The translations under genes were made by a program, and so were the position numbers. From positions 1 to 64,000 of the forward strand of contig NZ_JAPPSQ010000008.1 of NCBI RefSeq assembly GCF_026652115.1: DNA of 64,000 nucleotides. Direction: 5' to 3'. The notes below the pieces were generated by a model. That model ran no database searches and was not told the origin of the DNA. It worked only from the letters and a program-made list of their open reading frames with translations. Shown here in pieces: positions 1-8,999 of the stretch. Each line of letters starts with the position of its first letter. The first letter of the stretch is position 1. Origin of the DNA: Algoriphagus sp. PAP.12 (GTDB lineage: Bacteria; Bacteroidota; Bacteroidia; Cytophagales; Cyclobacteriaceae).

Positions 1-115
1 CTCGCGTCGATTGGGAGTGCAAATATCCGAGAATTATCCGACTCCACAATACCCCAGTAGAAAAAAAGTTGAAGTTTTTTATAACTATCTGAAAACGAAT
101 AAAAAAAATATCAGA

Positions 116-625
116 TTAGCCTTTTGGCTTTTTGTACAAAGGAACTGTACTACAAGGTTCACCATACATAATCGACTTTGCATGCCTTTGAACTAAAGAA
201 ATCAATCTTCCATATGCATACATCGGAATAGGAAAATCACTACATCCTTTTATAACTACAGGACGGTTTTCAAACTCTTCAAAGTCGATATTTGAAATAA
301 AATCTTCAGAAATAAAATTCTCGAGGTCTTTCAAATCTCCAATCACGTAACCTTTTGCCACATTCTCCAGATAAGTGGCCACCAACATAAATGCCCAATT
401 AGGAATAATCGCATCTGCGGTACATGTTATAGCAACCCATTTATTAGAATAATTATCCCAAGACAACTCTTTTAAAGCAGTCCGAAAGTCTTTTTCTTTC
501 AAAATGAGTTCTTGAAATAAAAAGGGTTTCAGATCAAAAATGATTCTTTCCTCTTTTGGATATCCTTCCTCCAGATTGATTGTTGCAATTGAACTATTGG
601 CTACCCTATTGACGATCTCTGTCAT
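116..625 (-). CDS. DUF2480 family protein
   Basis: A 169-residue soluble protein recognised as the Bacteroidota family DUF2480. It opens with the conserved NRVANSSIATINLEE segment, carries the ITCTADAIIPNWAFML segment near residues 66-81, and ends with the SIMYGEPCSTVPLYKKPK block that marks the family. No signal peptide or membrane segment is visible. The biochemical function is unknown. Its start overlaps the end of tsaB by 4 bases (622-625), so the two are probably translated together as the last genes of a rpmH-rnpA-S41-tsaB run. The family call is firm. No function is offered. Confidence 0.88.
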   Translation of the reverse strand: MTEIVNRVANSSIATINLEEGYPKEERIIFDLKPFLFQELILKEKDFRTALKELSWDNYSNKWVAITCTADAIIPNWAFMLVATYLENVAKGYVIGDLKDLENFISEDFISNIDFEEFENRPVVIKGCSDFPIPMYAYGRLISLVQRHAKSIMYGEPCSTVPLYKKPKG

Positions 626-1302
626 GACAACAATGGATTCTTTTTCGAATGAAGAGCTTTAAACTCCTTTAAATAGTTTGGAACAAAATAAGCTAAGTCC
701 GCGAACTCACTTTTCTCGTATTTCTTCCAAGCAATTTCTCCAACAGATTTTGATGAAACTTGGTTCTCTAAGAATAAAGCATTTGGATGAGAGATAATAG
801 ACTTTGATTTTTCCACCCCATCTCCAACAAAGGACACTTTCCCTTTTTCTAAATATTCTAAATAAAGGTCCTCAGTCAGAATTTCTGCTTTAAGCTCACG
901 GATTACTTCTCCATCCATTCCAAAGATCTGGCTATAGACTTCCATCCTCCTTGCGTCCATCAAGGCTATAATTATTGGCGAATCATTGACTTCCTGAAAA
1001 GCCAATGCTTCTAAGGTATTTACAGCAATCAGCGGAATGTCATTAGCAAAGCAAATCCCCTTGGCTGTGGAAACCCCGATCCGAAGCCCAGTATAAGAAC
1101 CAGGCCCTTCTGAAACAGCAACAGCTTTTAAATCCTTGACCGAAACACCAGATTCAATAGAGACCTCCTCAATCAAGCCCATAATCTTTTGAGAATGGGC
1201 TCCTCGTTCATTCACCTCACGAATGGACAAAAGCTGACCTGACTCATGAATAGCAACCGAACAAATATCAGTTGCAGTCTCTATCGATAAAATCGGGGTC
1301 AT
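622..1302 (-). CDS. tsaB: tRNA t6A37 biosynthesis protein TsaB
   Basis: TsaB (YeaZ), 226 residues, is the non-catalytic partner of TsaD in making N6-threonylcarbamoyladenosine at position 37 of ANN-decoding tRNAs. The ASKHA-fold start SIETATDICSVAI and the family segment VSEGPGSYTGLRIGVSTAKG around residues 63-82 are clear. HSQKIM near residue 36 is shortened relative to the metal-binding HxxxH of TsaD, as expected for TsaB. The gene follows the S41 protease with no intergenic space (start 1302, upstream stop 1303) and overlaps DUF2480 by 4 bases. Length is normal for the family. Confidence 0.95.
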   Translation of the reverse strand: MTPILSIETATDICSVAIHESGQLLSIREVNERGAHSQKIMGLIEEVSIESGVSVKDLKAVAVSEGPGSYTGLRIGVSTAKGICFANDIPLIAVNTLEALAFQEVNDSPIIIALMDARRMEVYSQIFGMDGEVIRELKAEILTEDLYLEYLEKGKVSFVGDGVEKSKSIISHPNALFLENQVSSKSVGEIAWKKYEKSEFADLAYFVPNYLKEFKALHSKKNPLLS

Positions 1303-2964
1303 TTATTTTGCGGATGCAGTTAATATTTGTGTGACTTTAGAAGGAGCATTCAGTACCTGCACCGCAGCTTTTACATCAGAATCATCAGAAAGACTAGCTT
1401 CCACCATGCCTTCTTGGAAATAATAACGAGAGACGATCTCTTCCGAAATCACTTTTCTCACCTCTTCGGCATAAGTCACCAAATCTTGCTCCTTGCTATG
1501 ATGAACTCTTTTTTCTAATGCCTCAATCTGATCTTTGATTTCATCATAATAAGGTGCCTTTTCAGCATTCTCCTTCAACTCATCCATTGACTTTTCCAGA
1601 TAGGTAGTATAATCATACTCTTTCCCGTCAAGCCAAGCCACAAATTCATCGTAGTCTTGATCTGAAATCTTAAATGATCGTGGGTCTGAAATGGACGGAT
1701 GCTCATAAAAGTATTCTGTCGCAAAATCAAAGACATGATTTCTCGCCACCAAGCTATAAGTAATCGGAGCATATCTTTTGGACTCAATCTCCTCATCTGG
1801 TTCGATCCCAGCACCATCCAGCACAATTCTCCCATTTTTGGTTTTGAATTCCTTTCTTAAAGAATCCGGAACTGAAACAATTTCTCCGTTCTCCCTGCTT
1901 TGAGCATAATCGATTGCCTGAATACATCTACCACTTGGAATATAATACTTTGCAGTAGTTACCTTCATTTGGGCATTGTAGGTCAAAGGAATTGTAGTTT
2001 GCACCAATCCTTTTCCAAAAGATTTTCTACCAATCAAAACTGCTCTATCATAATCCTGTAAAGAACCGGCAACAATTTCAGAGGCAGAAGCACTTCTTTC
2101 GTTGATCAATACGACCATTGGAATATCCTTGTCAACCGGAGTCTTGGTTGTTTTATAGGTGAAATTCACATTCTCCAACTTCCCAATTGTCTTCACCACC
2201 TCTTTTCCTTTTGGAATAAACAAGTTAACAATCTCAATTGCTTCATTGACCAATCCACCTGGATTATCTCTCAAGTCAAAAACCAATTTCTCGACCCCTT
2301 GACTTTTCAATTCCACCAAAGCGTTTCTAACCTCATTGGATGCATTGGTGGTGAAATCACTTAATTTGATATATCCAGTCTTATCATCAAGCTTTCCGTA
2401 ATAAGGAACATTCTTCAAGAAAATCTTTTTACGCATCAGGTTAAACTCCAAGGTATCCTGATCTCTTTTCACTTTCAGATAAACAGGAGTATTCGCTGGC
2501 CCTTTCAACAAGTCAGAAACATCTGATGTACTTTTCTTAGTCACATCTACAGTATCCACCAAAAGCAATTGGTCGGCGATTTTCAATCCAGAGTTCTGTG
2601 CAGGAAAACCAGTATACGGCATGATGATGATGTTTCCTTCACCTCTACCACCAATTAATGCTCCAATCCCAGCATATTCTCCAGTGGTCAACATTCTAAA
2701 ATCAGCAGACTCTTCCTCGGGAATATACTCGGTATAAGGATCAAGCTCCTCCAGCATGGCATTGATACCAATAGTCACCAATTCATCCGGATCGACGTCA
2801 TCCACATAATAGGAGTCCAACTCCCTAACTAATGTGGCAAAAATGTCAATGTTCTTCGCCAAAGCGAATAGCTTATCGTTCTTTTCTTTAAAGGCAAAAA
2901 AACCAGTCACTAGCAAAGTGGCTCCTACAAAAACGAGAAGACGATTCTTCATTTTTTTATTCAT
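1303..2964 (-). CDS. S41 family C-terminal processing protease (CtpA-like)
   Basis: A 553-residue membrane-anchored serine protease of the tail-specific protease family. A single N-terminal hydrophobic segment (residues 8-24) places the rest in the periplasm. A PDZ domain follows (about 92-170, with YAGIGALIG), then the S41 core. The Ser/Lys dyad is seen as NERSASASE (288-296) and SFGKG (315-319, Lys318). It has the C-terminal extension usual in Bacteroidota members. The first 8 bases overlap the end of rnpA, giving a continuous rpmH-rnpA-protease unit. A second S41 protease lies at 55229. They are related paralogues but not near-identical. Confidence 0.93.
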   Translation of the reverse strand: MNKKMKNRLLVFVGATLLVTGFFAFKEKNDKLFALAKNIDIFATLVRELDSYYVDDVDPDELVTIGINAMLEELDPYTEYIPEEESADFRMLTTGEYAGIGALIGGRGEGNIIIMPYTGFPAQNSGLKIADQLLLVDTVDVTKKSTSDVSDLLKGPANTPVYLKVKRDQDTLEFNLMRKKIFLKNVPYYGKLDDKTGYIKLSDFTTNASNEVRNALVELKSQGVEKLVFDLRDNPGGLVNEAIEIVNLFIPKGKEVVKTIGKLENVNFTYKTTKTPVDKDIPMVVLINERSASASEIVAGSLQDYDRAVLIGRKSFGKGLVQTTIPLTYNAQMKVTTAKYYIPSGRCIQAIDYAQSRENGEIVSVPDSLRKEFKTKNGRIVLDGAGIEPDEEIESKRYAPITYSLVARNHVFDFATEYFYEHPSISDPRSFKISDQDYDEFVAWLDGKEYDYTTYLEKSMDELKENAEKAPYYDEIKDQIEALEKRVHHSKEQDLVTYAEEVRKVISEEIVSRYYFQEGMVEASLSDDSDVKAAVQVLNAPSKVTQILTASAK

Positions 2965-3346
2965 GACTATCTATTGGTTCGGAAATTTGAGAGTTCAATT
3001 TAGAAAGGACTTGGCTCACTTTGGATGAAATCGAAGCATAGTCCATAGGTTCAGAAGCAACATAAACCAGTCCAATGTACAGAGGACCAACGGGATTTTG
3101 AAGTGAATGTTTGTTAAGCCTATAGGCTTCACGCATCCTACGCTTTACAAAATTCCTTTTTACGGCGCTTTTGATCTTTTTCTTAGAAACTGAAAACAGT
3201 ACTTGAGTGGATTCAGTTTCCTCCCCGCCCTTTTTCAGATACAAAACCTTAAAGGGATATAAAAAAAAAGAGGAACCTTCGCTAAAAAGTTCCTTGATAG
3301 ATTTTTGGGCATGAAGCCGCTCTCTCTTTTGAAGTCTGTAATTCAT
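2957..3346 (-). CDS. rnpA: Ribonuclease P protein component
   Basis: RnpA, 129 residues, is the basic protein cofactor of RNase P, which matures the 5' ends of tRNAs. The signature region SAVKRNFVKRRMREAYR (about 60-76) holds the RNR-like RNA-binding motif, and the N-terminal LQKRERLHAQKSIKELF block is also typical. It follows rpmH by 48 bases on the same strand, the near-universal bacterial pairing, and overlaps the S41 protease by 8 bases. Transcription most likely starts at the promoter before rpmH. Confidence 0.95.
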   Translation of the reverse strand: MNYRLQKRERLHAQKSIKELFSEGSSFFLYPFKVLYLKKGGEETESTQVLFSVSKKKIKSAVKRNFVKRRMREAYRLNKHSLQNPVGPLYIGLVYVASEPMDYASISSKVSQVLSKLNSQISEPIDSHE

Positions 3347-3394
3347 CGCAAGGACAGGATGCTTACTGCAACTTACGAAAACTACCTCGAAGAA

Positions 3395-3553
3395 TTACTT
3401 CTTCAAGGTCTTTTCAGAGGAAACGGACAATTTTTTTCTCCCTTTTGCTCTTCTGGCTTTCAATACTCTTCTACCATTGGCAGTTGACATTCTTTCTCTA
3501 AAGCCGTGCTTGTTTTTTCTTTTTCTGCGAGAAGGCTGAAATGTTCTTTTCAT
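3395..3553 (-). CDS. rpmH: 50S ribosomal protein L34
   Basis: This 52-residue gene is readable directly on the minus strand. The protein begins [18 protein letters not shown], continues [20 protein letters not shown], and ends in the Lys-rich tail KTLKK, which is the full L34 sequence pattern. L34 is a basic protein of the large ribosomal subunit. The ATG is at 3553 and the TAA at 3395-3397. The gene heads the rpmH-rnpA operon and has a near-perfect Bacteroidota promoter about 80 bases upstream. Confidence 0.96.
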   Translation of the reverse strand: MKRTFQPSRRKRKNKHGFRERMSTANGRRVLKARRAKGRKKLSVSSEKTLKK

Positions 3554-3633
3554 GACTTATATCTTTAACTGATTTCTTTCTTTATATACTATTTTGGAAT
3601 CGGCTATATAGGCTTACCCTCCAAAAAGGACTG

Positions 3634-3664
3634 CAAAGATATGCAGCCTTTTCTGAAATACAAA
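3634..3664 (-). promoter_or_regulatory. Promoter of the rpmH-rnpA operon
   Basis: On the minus strand TTTG (3664-3661) is followed by 19 bases and then TATCTTTG (3641-3634). This fits the Bacteroidota sigma-A consensus TTG-N19-TAnnTTTG exactly. Transcription should begin about 6-8 bases further on, leaving a leader of roughly 75 bases before the rpmH ATG. Confidence 0.75.
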
Positions 3665-3703
3665 CTACAGCTTTACATTTGTTGAAAGTCAATTGATTAA
3701 ATA

Positions 3704-5344
3704 ATGTTCGAATTCCACATTTCCACCCCAAATCCATGCTCTCAGTTCCTAGAAATCGAGCTTTCCATTCCAATTTCCTATTCAACAAAAATTTCACTCC
3801 AACTTCCAGCTTGGAGAGCCGGACGCTATCAATTGGCAAATTACGCTCAAAATCTCCGAAATCTCACGATTCAAAATCCTCAAGGAGAACACATTAATTC
3901 CTTGAAAATAAGCAAAGACTGTTGGGAATTTGCTGCCTCCGCACCGGGAACGTACAAAGTCAAGTATGAATATTATGCTTCAAAAATGGATGCAGGTTCC
4001 AGTTGGGTGGATGATCAACAGGTCTATATCAATTTTGTCAATTGCTGTTTTGAAGTAAAAGGGGCTCTCAATTTGCCTTATCAGGTTTTTTTTAAGGACA
4101 AAAACTACCCTAAAACTATCTGTACCCTCGAAAAATCAGACTCTGGATATAAAGCAAAGGACTTTCAATCGCTAGCGGATTCCACCTTATTGGCTGGAAA
4201 AAAACTCACGAATTGGAAATATCAAGTTCAAGAAACTGACTTCCATATTTGGATTCATGGAGAAATTACTTTTTCAAAAAATGATTTTATAAAGGTCTTT
4301 AAAAAATTTACCGAGACGCAGATTAGAGATTTTGGAGACTTCCCAGAAAAAGAATACCATTTCATTTTTCAGCTCCTTCCGTATAAACACTATCATGGTG
4401 TTGAGCATAGGAAAGGAACCGTCATTACCTATGGACCTGCCGAAAAACTTTTAGATAAAGTAGCCTTAGCGGACCTAATTGGCGTGAGTTCCCACGAGCT
4501 ATACCATAGCTGGAATGTCTGCAGAATCCGTCCCATTGAAATCAATCCTTATGATTTTTCCAAAGAAAACTACACCGACGCAGGCTGGATTCTAGAAGGG
4601 ATCACCACCTACATGGGGGACCTTTATTTATTAAAGTCCGAGTATTTCACACTGGAGGAATACCTACTTGAACTGGAGAAAATCATCAATCGAGTCAGTG
4701 TGAATTTTGGATGGAAAAACTCTTCTATCCTTGAATCTTCATTTGATCTATGGCTGGATGGTTATCAAGAAGGGATTCCAGATAGAAAGCAGAATATCTA
4801 TGCAAATGGATGCTTGATTGCTTTGGCTTTGGACATTTCATTACTTAACCATGGCTCTTCCCTTCCTGAAGTCATGAAAATGGCTTGGTTGAAATTCGGC
4901 TTACCTCAAAAAGGATATCGACAATATTCCTTCTGGAAACTAGTAGAAAGGGCATCCAAAAACTGGGACTCTAAAAGCTTTTTCTCGAAATACATTGCTG
5001 GAAATCATTCCATCATTGATTTATTGAAAATTATCGTCTCTGACCTCGGGTTAGATTTAATCGAAAATGAAAATGACTCTGACCTGACCAACTTATTGGG
5101 AATCATTGAATCCGAAAAAACGATCAAGAAAATCCATCCAGAAAGCCCTGCTTATTCCAAATTAATGGTAGGCGATCAAATTCTCGAACATGGGGTATCA
5201 GGATCAAAAATCAGTCTATCCATCAAAAGAATTAACGGACAAGAACTCAAGCTTTCATTCTCTGTCCCAAAAGAGCGGTTTTTACCGAGCTATAAACTTG
5301 TAGTTAATCAAGAAACCGAACTTCAAAAAACCTGGAGAGCATAA
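3704..5344 (+). CDS. M61 family aminopeptidase with C-terminal PDZ domain
   Basis: A 546-residue metallopeptidase of family M61 (glycyl-aminopeptidase type). The N-terminal beta domain is followed by a thermolysin-like catalytic domain. Zinc ligands are in SSHELYHSW (His264, His268, with catalytic Glu265), and the third ligand is probably Glu298 in WILEGITTYMGDL. YHGVEHRKG (230-238) corresponds to the family's substrate-binding GxEH loop. A degenerate PDZ domain fills the last 80 residues. No clear signal peptide is present, so it may be cytoplasmic. It converges on the M16 operon and shares the hairpin terminator at 5345-5372. Confidence 0.92.
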   Translation: MFEFHISTPNPCSQFLEIELSIPISYSTKISLQLPAWRAGRYQLANYAQNLRNLTIQNPQGEHINSLKISKDCWEFAASAPGTYKVKYEYYASKMDAGSSWVDDQQVYINFVNCCFEVKGALNLPYQVFFKDKNYPKTICTLEKSDSGYKAKDFQSLADSTLLAGKKLTNWKYQVQETDFHIWIHGEITFSKNDFIKVFKKFTETQIRDFGDFPEKEYHFIFQLLPYKHYHGVEHRKGTVITYGPAEKLLDKVALADLIGVSSHELYHSWNVCRIRPIEINPYDFSKENYTDAGWILEGITTYMGDLYLLKSEYFTLEEYLLELEKIINRVSVNFGWKNSSILESSFDLWLDGYQEGIPDRKQNIYANGCLIALALDISLLNHGSSLPEVMKMAWLKFGLPQKGYRQYSFWKLVERASKNWDSKSFFSKYIAGNHSIIDLLKIIVSDLGLDLIENENDSDLTNLLGIIESEKTIKKIHPESPAYSKLMVGDQILEHGVSGSKISLSIKRINGQELKLSFSVPKERFLPSYKLVVNQETELQKTWRA

Positions 5345-5372
5345 AAAAGCGGAGAATAAATTCTCCGCTTTT
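5345..5372. terminator. Bidirectional terminator between the M61 and M16 genes
   Basis: A 12-base perfect stem, AAAAGCGGAGAA / TTCTCCGCTTTT, with a 4-base loop lies between two convergent stop codons. A-tracts and T-tracts on both sides allow it to act in both directions. Confidence 0.85.
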
Positions 5373-5391
5373 CACTATTATCATTTTCTAA

Positions 5392-7440
5392 TTATTTAAA
5401 ATCATCTTCTGTCAAAGCAGGATTGATCTCCAGTTTAGAAATTTTTCCATCCAAAGGAACTGGGATCATTTGGGATTTGATTGTCCAGGTCATTGGGAAT
5501 AGAACCCCTTCAATTTCTTGGTAATCTTTATAAAAGGTATCCCCTGCCATTGGATTTTCATTTTTAATCTTCAATCCGGTCTCTGCATCATAAAAATTAA
5601 CCAATTGAGCTCCTGATGGAGACTCTATGACAACTTTATAACTAGGAGTTCCATCCACATCTTTCAAACCTTCCAAAGTCGCTTTGAAACCCAAATCATT
5701 CATCCAAGCTTCCGGAATCAAGTAAGAACTGATTTTTGCCATATTAAATTGCTCAGGAGTCAACTCAATAGTTTGTCCTTGAACACTAGAAGATCCACTT
5801 TCTTCAAGGATAGAGGAGGTTTGCATCACATTTCCTGAAACCAATGTCTTTTGGGCATATTTCCCACCATTAATATCATAGATTGACTCCATTGTGAGTG
5901 GAGTCCCCATCACATCTGCAGTTAATGTCATCGCTGCAGTTTTTACAGCTCTTGCTTTTTCAATCCCTCCAATTGCATCCAAATACTTAGAAATAACCGA
6001 TTCTGCAGTCGCATTTGCATCAGCTGTCAATTCTTTTGCCTGAAAGCCCATGTTATCATACATGGTAACTTCACCAAACTGTGCCAATTTATCTTTGATT
6101 TCATCGGCATTACCAACAGCGGTGATATAAAGTTTATTAGGGTCAATCAGTTTTTTCGCAGTTGCATTCACCTCAGAAACAGTAGTTCCATTTAGCTTTT
6201 GCAAATAAGTCTTATAGTAATCAGCTGGCAAATCATATCTCTCGATATTCAAAGCGAAATTCGCGATGGTAGCAGGACTTTCTAAAGAACGCCCAAAGGA
6301 GCCAGTCAAATAGGCTTTTGCTTTATCCAATTCTTCTTGAGTCACTCCTCCATCTACGATTTTGTTGAACTCATGAATAAATTCCACAACTGCTGAGTCA
6401 GTCACCTCGGTTCTAACTGCTGCATTGGCAGAAATCTCACCTACCAATCGATCTGCTCCGATTGAGGAATACGCTCCATAGGTATAACCTTTGTCTTCTC
6501 TCAAATTCATGAACAATCTCGAAGAAGATCCTCCACCAAATATCTGATTCAAAAGACGGCTAGAAATATATTCTCCATCCCCAATAGATAATTCTACTGG
6601 CTGAACGATATCGATTACAGTTTGCACAGCAGCAGTGCTTCGATCAGAAATACCCACCTCATTTTTAGCAGGACGGACCGGAAGCTTATATTCAAACTTT
6701 GGCACATCACCCGGCTTCCAAGCTGAGAAATATTCTGTTACCACTTTCTCAGCTTCTTTTTTATCCATATCACCTACAATCGCCAAGTATGCAATGTTCG
6801 GCTTGAAGAAAGTATTATAATAATCCTTTACATCCTGAACCGTCACATTCTTCACTGTTGCCTCAGTTTCAACTTCTCCATATGGATGGTCTTTACCATA
6901 AACCATAGCTGCAGCCATTCTTCCAGAAATCGCATTCGGGTTATCCTTACTTTGAGCCAAGCCAGTTAAAGTCTGCTTTCTCAATTTCTCAAGCTCTTCC
7001 TCAGGAAAAACTGGATTGTAAAGAACGTCCGTCATCAAATCCAAAATCTTCGTCTGATGTTTTTTCAATGCAGATGCAGAAATTGAAGTAGAACTTGCAC
7101 CCAAACTTGCTCCTATAAAATCAATTTCTTCATCCAATTGATCTTTGGTGCGAGAAGTTGTTCCAGAAGTCATCATCTGACCTACAAATCCAGTAAGACC
7201 GGCTTTATCTCCTTCAAACAAAGGATCCCTGTCCAAAATCAGCGTAAATGCAACTCTTGGAAGCTTGTCATTTTTCACCAAAAAGACTTTCAGTCCATTA
7301 TCCAAGGTGAAAGTTTCAGCATCAGAAATCTTGATCTCCGGTGCAGGGCCTGGTTCTGGGAATTTGCTTCTATCAACTTGTGAAAAAGCAAGGGAGGCCA
7401 TAATAAAGGCCATGAAATAGGTTAAAATATATCTTTTCAT
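5392..7440 (-). CDS. M16 family protein, catalytically inactive subunit with C-terminal LolA-like domain
   Basis: An insulinase-family protein of 682 residues counted from the ATG at 7440, which starts a clean signal peptide (MKRYILTYFMAFIMASLAFSQ). The reading frame extends 27 bases upstream to a TTG, but that start would precede the signal peptide. At the position of the zinc motif HxxEH it reads GLTGFVGQMMTSG, so it cannot bind zinc. The second half keeps the R/Y motif (REDKGYTYGAYSS) of M16 C-terminal domains. After about residue 480 a separate domain begins (SKYLDAIGGIEKARAVK) that resembles lipoprotein-carrier (LolA-like) folds. It lies 27 bases after the active M16 gene and probably forms a periplasmic heterodimer with it. 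Confidence 0.9.
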   Translation of the reverse strand: MKRYILTYFMAFIMASLAFSQVDRSKFPEPGPAPEIKISDAETFTLDNGLKVFLVKNDKLPRVAFTLILDRDPLFEGDKAGLTGFVGQMMTSGTTSRTKDQLDEEIDFIGASLGASSTSISASALKKHQTKILDLMTDVLYNPVFPEEELEKLRKQTLTGLAQSKDNPNAISGRMAAAMVYGKDHPYGEVETEATVKNVTVQDVKDYYNTFFKPNIAYLAIVGDMDKKEAEKVVTEYFSAWKPGDVPKFEYKLPVRPAKNEVGISDRSTAAVQTVIDIVQPVELSIGDGEYISSRLLNQIFGGGSSSRLFMNLREDKGYTYGAYSSIGADRLVGEISANAAVRTEVTDSAVVEFIHEFNKIVDGGVTQEELDKAKAYLTGSFGRSLESPATIANFALNIERYDLPADYYKTYLQKLNGTTVSEVNATAKKLIDPNKLYITAVGNADEIKDKLAQFGEVTMYDNMGFQAKELTADANATAESVISKYLDAIGGIEKARAVKTAAMTLTADVMGTPLTMESIYDINGGKYAQKTLVSGNVMQTSSILEESGSSSVQGQTIELTPEQFNMAKISSYLIPEAWMNDLGFKATLEGLKDVDGTPSYKVVIESPSGAQLVNFYDAETGLKIKNENPMAGDTFYKDYQEIEGVLFPMTWTIKSQMIPVPLDGKISKLEINPALTEDDFK

Positions 7441-7467
7441 TGATTTGCTATTTTGAAGTTGAAACAA

Positions 7468-8796
7468 TTACTGAACACCATCTTTAGGCTTAGGAAGGTA
7501 ATAAAGCACCACTCTCCCAGTCAGGTTCAAATACTCGTTTGCCACACGCTTGATATCAGCCTGAGTCACCTTGCTGTAGTTTTCCATGGTTTTATTGATG
7601 TAATCAGTATCTCCATAGATCACGTGAGCTTCTGCCAAATTCTGACCGATTCCAGACATGGATGAATTGCTACTCACTATGTTGTTTTCCATGATATTCT
7701 GAAGCTTCGCAAAATCCTGATCAGATATCCCTTCTTCCTGAACCTGCTTGATTAATTTGTCGATTTCACTTTCCAAATCTTCAGGAGCAACTCCCATATT
7801 GGTAATGCCATACATGATGAATAATCCACCGTCTTCCAACTCCAGAGGAATAGCTGCCACTGCTAATGCTTTTTGCTGCTTATCCACCAACTCTTTTGTC
7901 ATCAAAGAAGAATTCCCACCAGTCAAATAGGTGGAAAGCATATTCATCGCATACGAATCCGGGCTAGTCTGCTTCGGTAAATTATAAGCTTGAATTACAG
8001 CAGGGATCTGAATATTGTCATAAATCACATCCCTGATTTCCTCAGTCTTCTTCGGCTCAACTATATTCGGTCTGTAGATTTCTTTGGTTCCTTTCGGAAT
8101 TTCAGAGAAATACTCTTTCACCCACTTTTCAGTCTGTCCATAATCGATATCCCCAGCAATGGTCAAAGTTGCATTATTAGGCACATAAAAATCTTTGTAG
8201 AACTGCTGAAACTCCTCAATCTGAGCAGCATTCAAATCATCTAATGAACCTATTGGAGCCCAACGGTATGGATGTGCCGAATATGCTCTTTTTAAAGTTT
8301 CAGGAAGGATGGTACCATAAGGTCTATTTTCATAACTCTGACGGTATTCCTCTTTCACCACTTCACGCTGTGTCTCCACTCCAGTCAGATCGACTTTGGA
8401 ATGTAGCATACGCTCACTTTCCATATAAAGAGCCAATTCCAGTTCATTAGACGGCAAAGTCTCATAATAGAAAGTAATATCATTAGAGGTAAACGCGTTT
8501 AAAGTTCCTCCTCTTCCTTGGATAATATTCATGTATTGGCCTCGATCAATGTTTTCAGTCCCTTCAAACATCAAATGCTCAAAGAAGTGAGCGAAGCCTG
8601 TTCTATCAGGTTGTTCATTCTTTGATCCAACATGATATAAAACAGATGTATTGACAATCGGCGTTGAATTATCCTGATGCATGATCACATGCAATCCATT
8701 GTCCAAGGTAAATTCCTTGAACTCAATTTTGTTTTGGGCAAGGACTGGAGTACACAATACTCCAGCAAGCAAGCCAAAAGCTGCAATTTTTCTCAT
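7468..8796 (-). CDS. M16 family zinc metallopeptidase, active subunit
   Basis: A secreted insulinase-like peptidase of 442 residues. The signal peptide ends near residue 20 (TPVLAQ). The inverted zinc motif is intact: GFAHFFEHLMFEG with His70, Glu73 and His74. A downstream acidic segment (TQREVVKEEYRQ) supplies the third ligand. The length corresponds to one M16 half-pair, so it needs the neighbouring inactive subunit to complete the clamshell chamber. The two are adjacent and co-oriented, as in other bacterial M16B alpha/beta pairs. Confidence 0.93.
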   Translation of the reverse strand: MRKIAAFGLLAGVLCTPVLAQNKIEFKEFTLDNGLHVIMHQDNSTPIVNTSVLYHVGSKNEQPDRTGFAHFFEHLMFEGTENIDRGQYMNIIQGRGGTLNAFTSNDITFYYETLPSNELELALYMESERMLHSKVDLTGVETQREVVKEEYRQSYENRPYGTILPETLKRAYSAHPYRWAPIGSLDDLNAAQIEEFQQFYKDFYVPNNATLTIAGDIDYGQTEKWVKEYFSEIPKGTKEIYRPNIVEPKKTEEIRDVIYDNIQIPAVIQAYNLPKQTSPDSYAMNMLSTYLTGGNSSLMTKELVDKQQKALAVAAIPLELEDGGLFIMYGITNMGVAPEDLESEIDKLIKQVQEEGISDQDFAKLQNIMENNIVSSNSSMSGIGQNLAEAHVIYGDTDYINKTMENYSKVTQADIKRVANEYLNLTGRVVLYYLPKPKDGVQ

Positions 8797-8853
8797 GGTA
8801 AAAATTTAGGGTTTGTTTCTGTAATAGTAGATCGTAATTGGATAGAATTTGTT

Positions 8854-8884
8854 CAAATATCCAGAATTGAACGAAAGGAAGCAA
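8854..8884 (-). promoter_or_regulatory. Candidate promoter of the M16 pair
   Basis: On the minus strand TTG (8884-8882), a 20-base spacer and GATATTTG (8861-8854) match the Bacteroidota consensus with one mismatch in the -7 box. It lies about 58 bases before the start of the active M16 gene in a 203-base intergenic stretch that holds nothing else recognisable. Confidence 0.5.
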
Positions 8885-8999
8885 TTTCGAACATTATTGT
8901 AGGGACAAGAACAATTTTTCCCTTAAAAAATCATAAATGCCTCAAATAAAAAGATTAGCTGCTGATTTTTAGCTGAAATTATTAGTTCAAGGATTTATG

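Noticed and set aside
1..60. Plus-strand frame open from the left edge, ending with TAG at 58-60
   Set aside because: It could be the last 19 codons of a gene outside the window, but it is too short to recognise or to separate from chance.
1303..2964. The two S41 proteases considered as a recent duplication
   Set aside because: They are equal in length but differ widely in sequence outside the catalytic motifs, so they are old paralogues.
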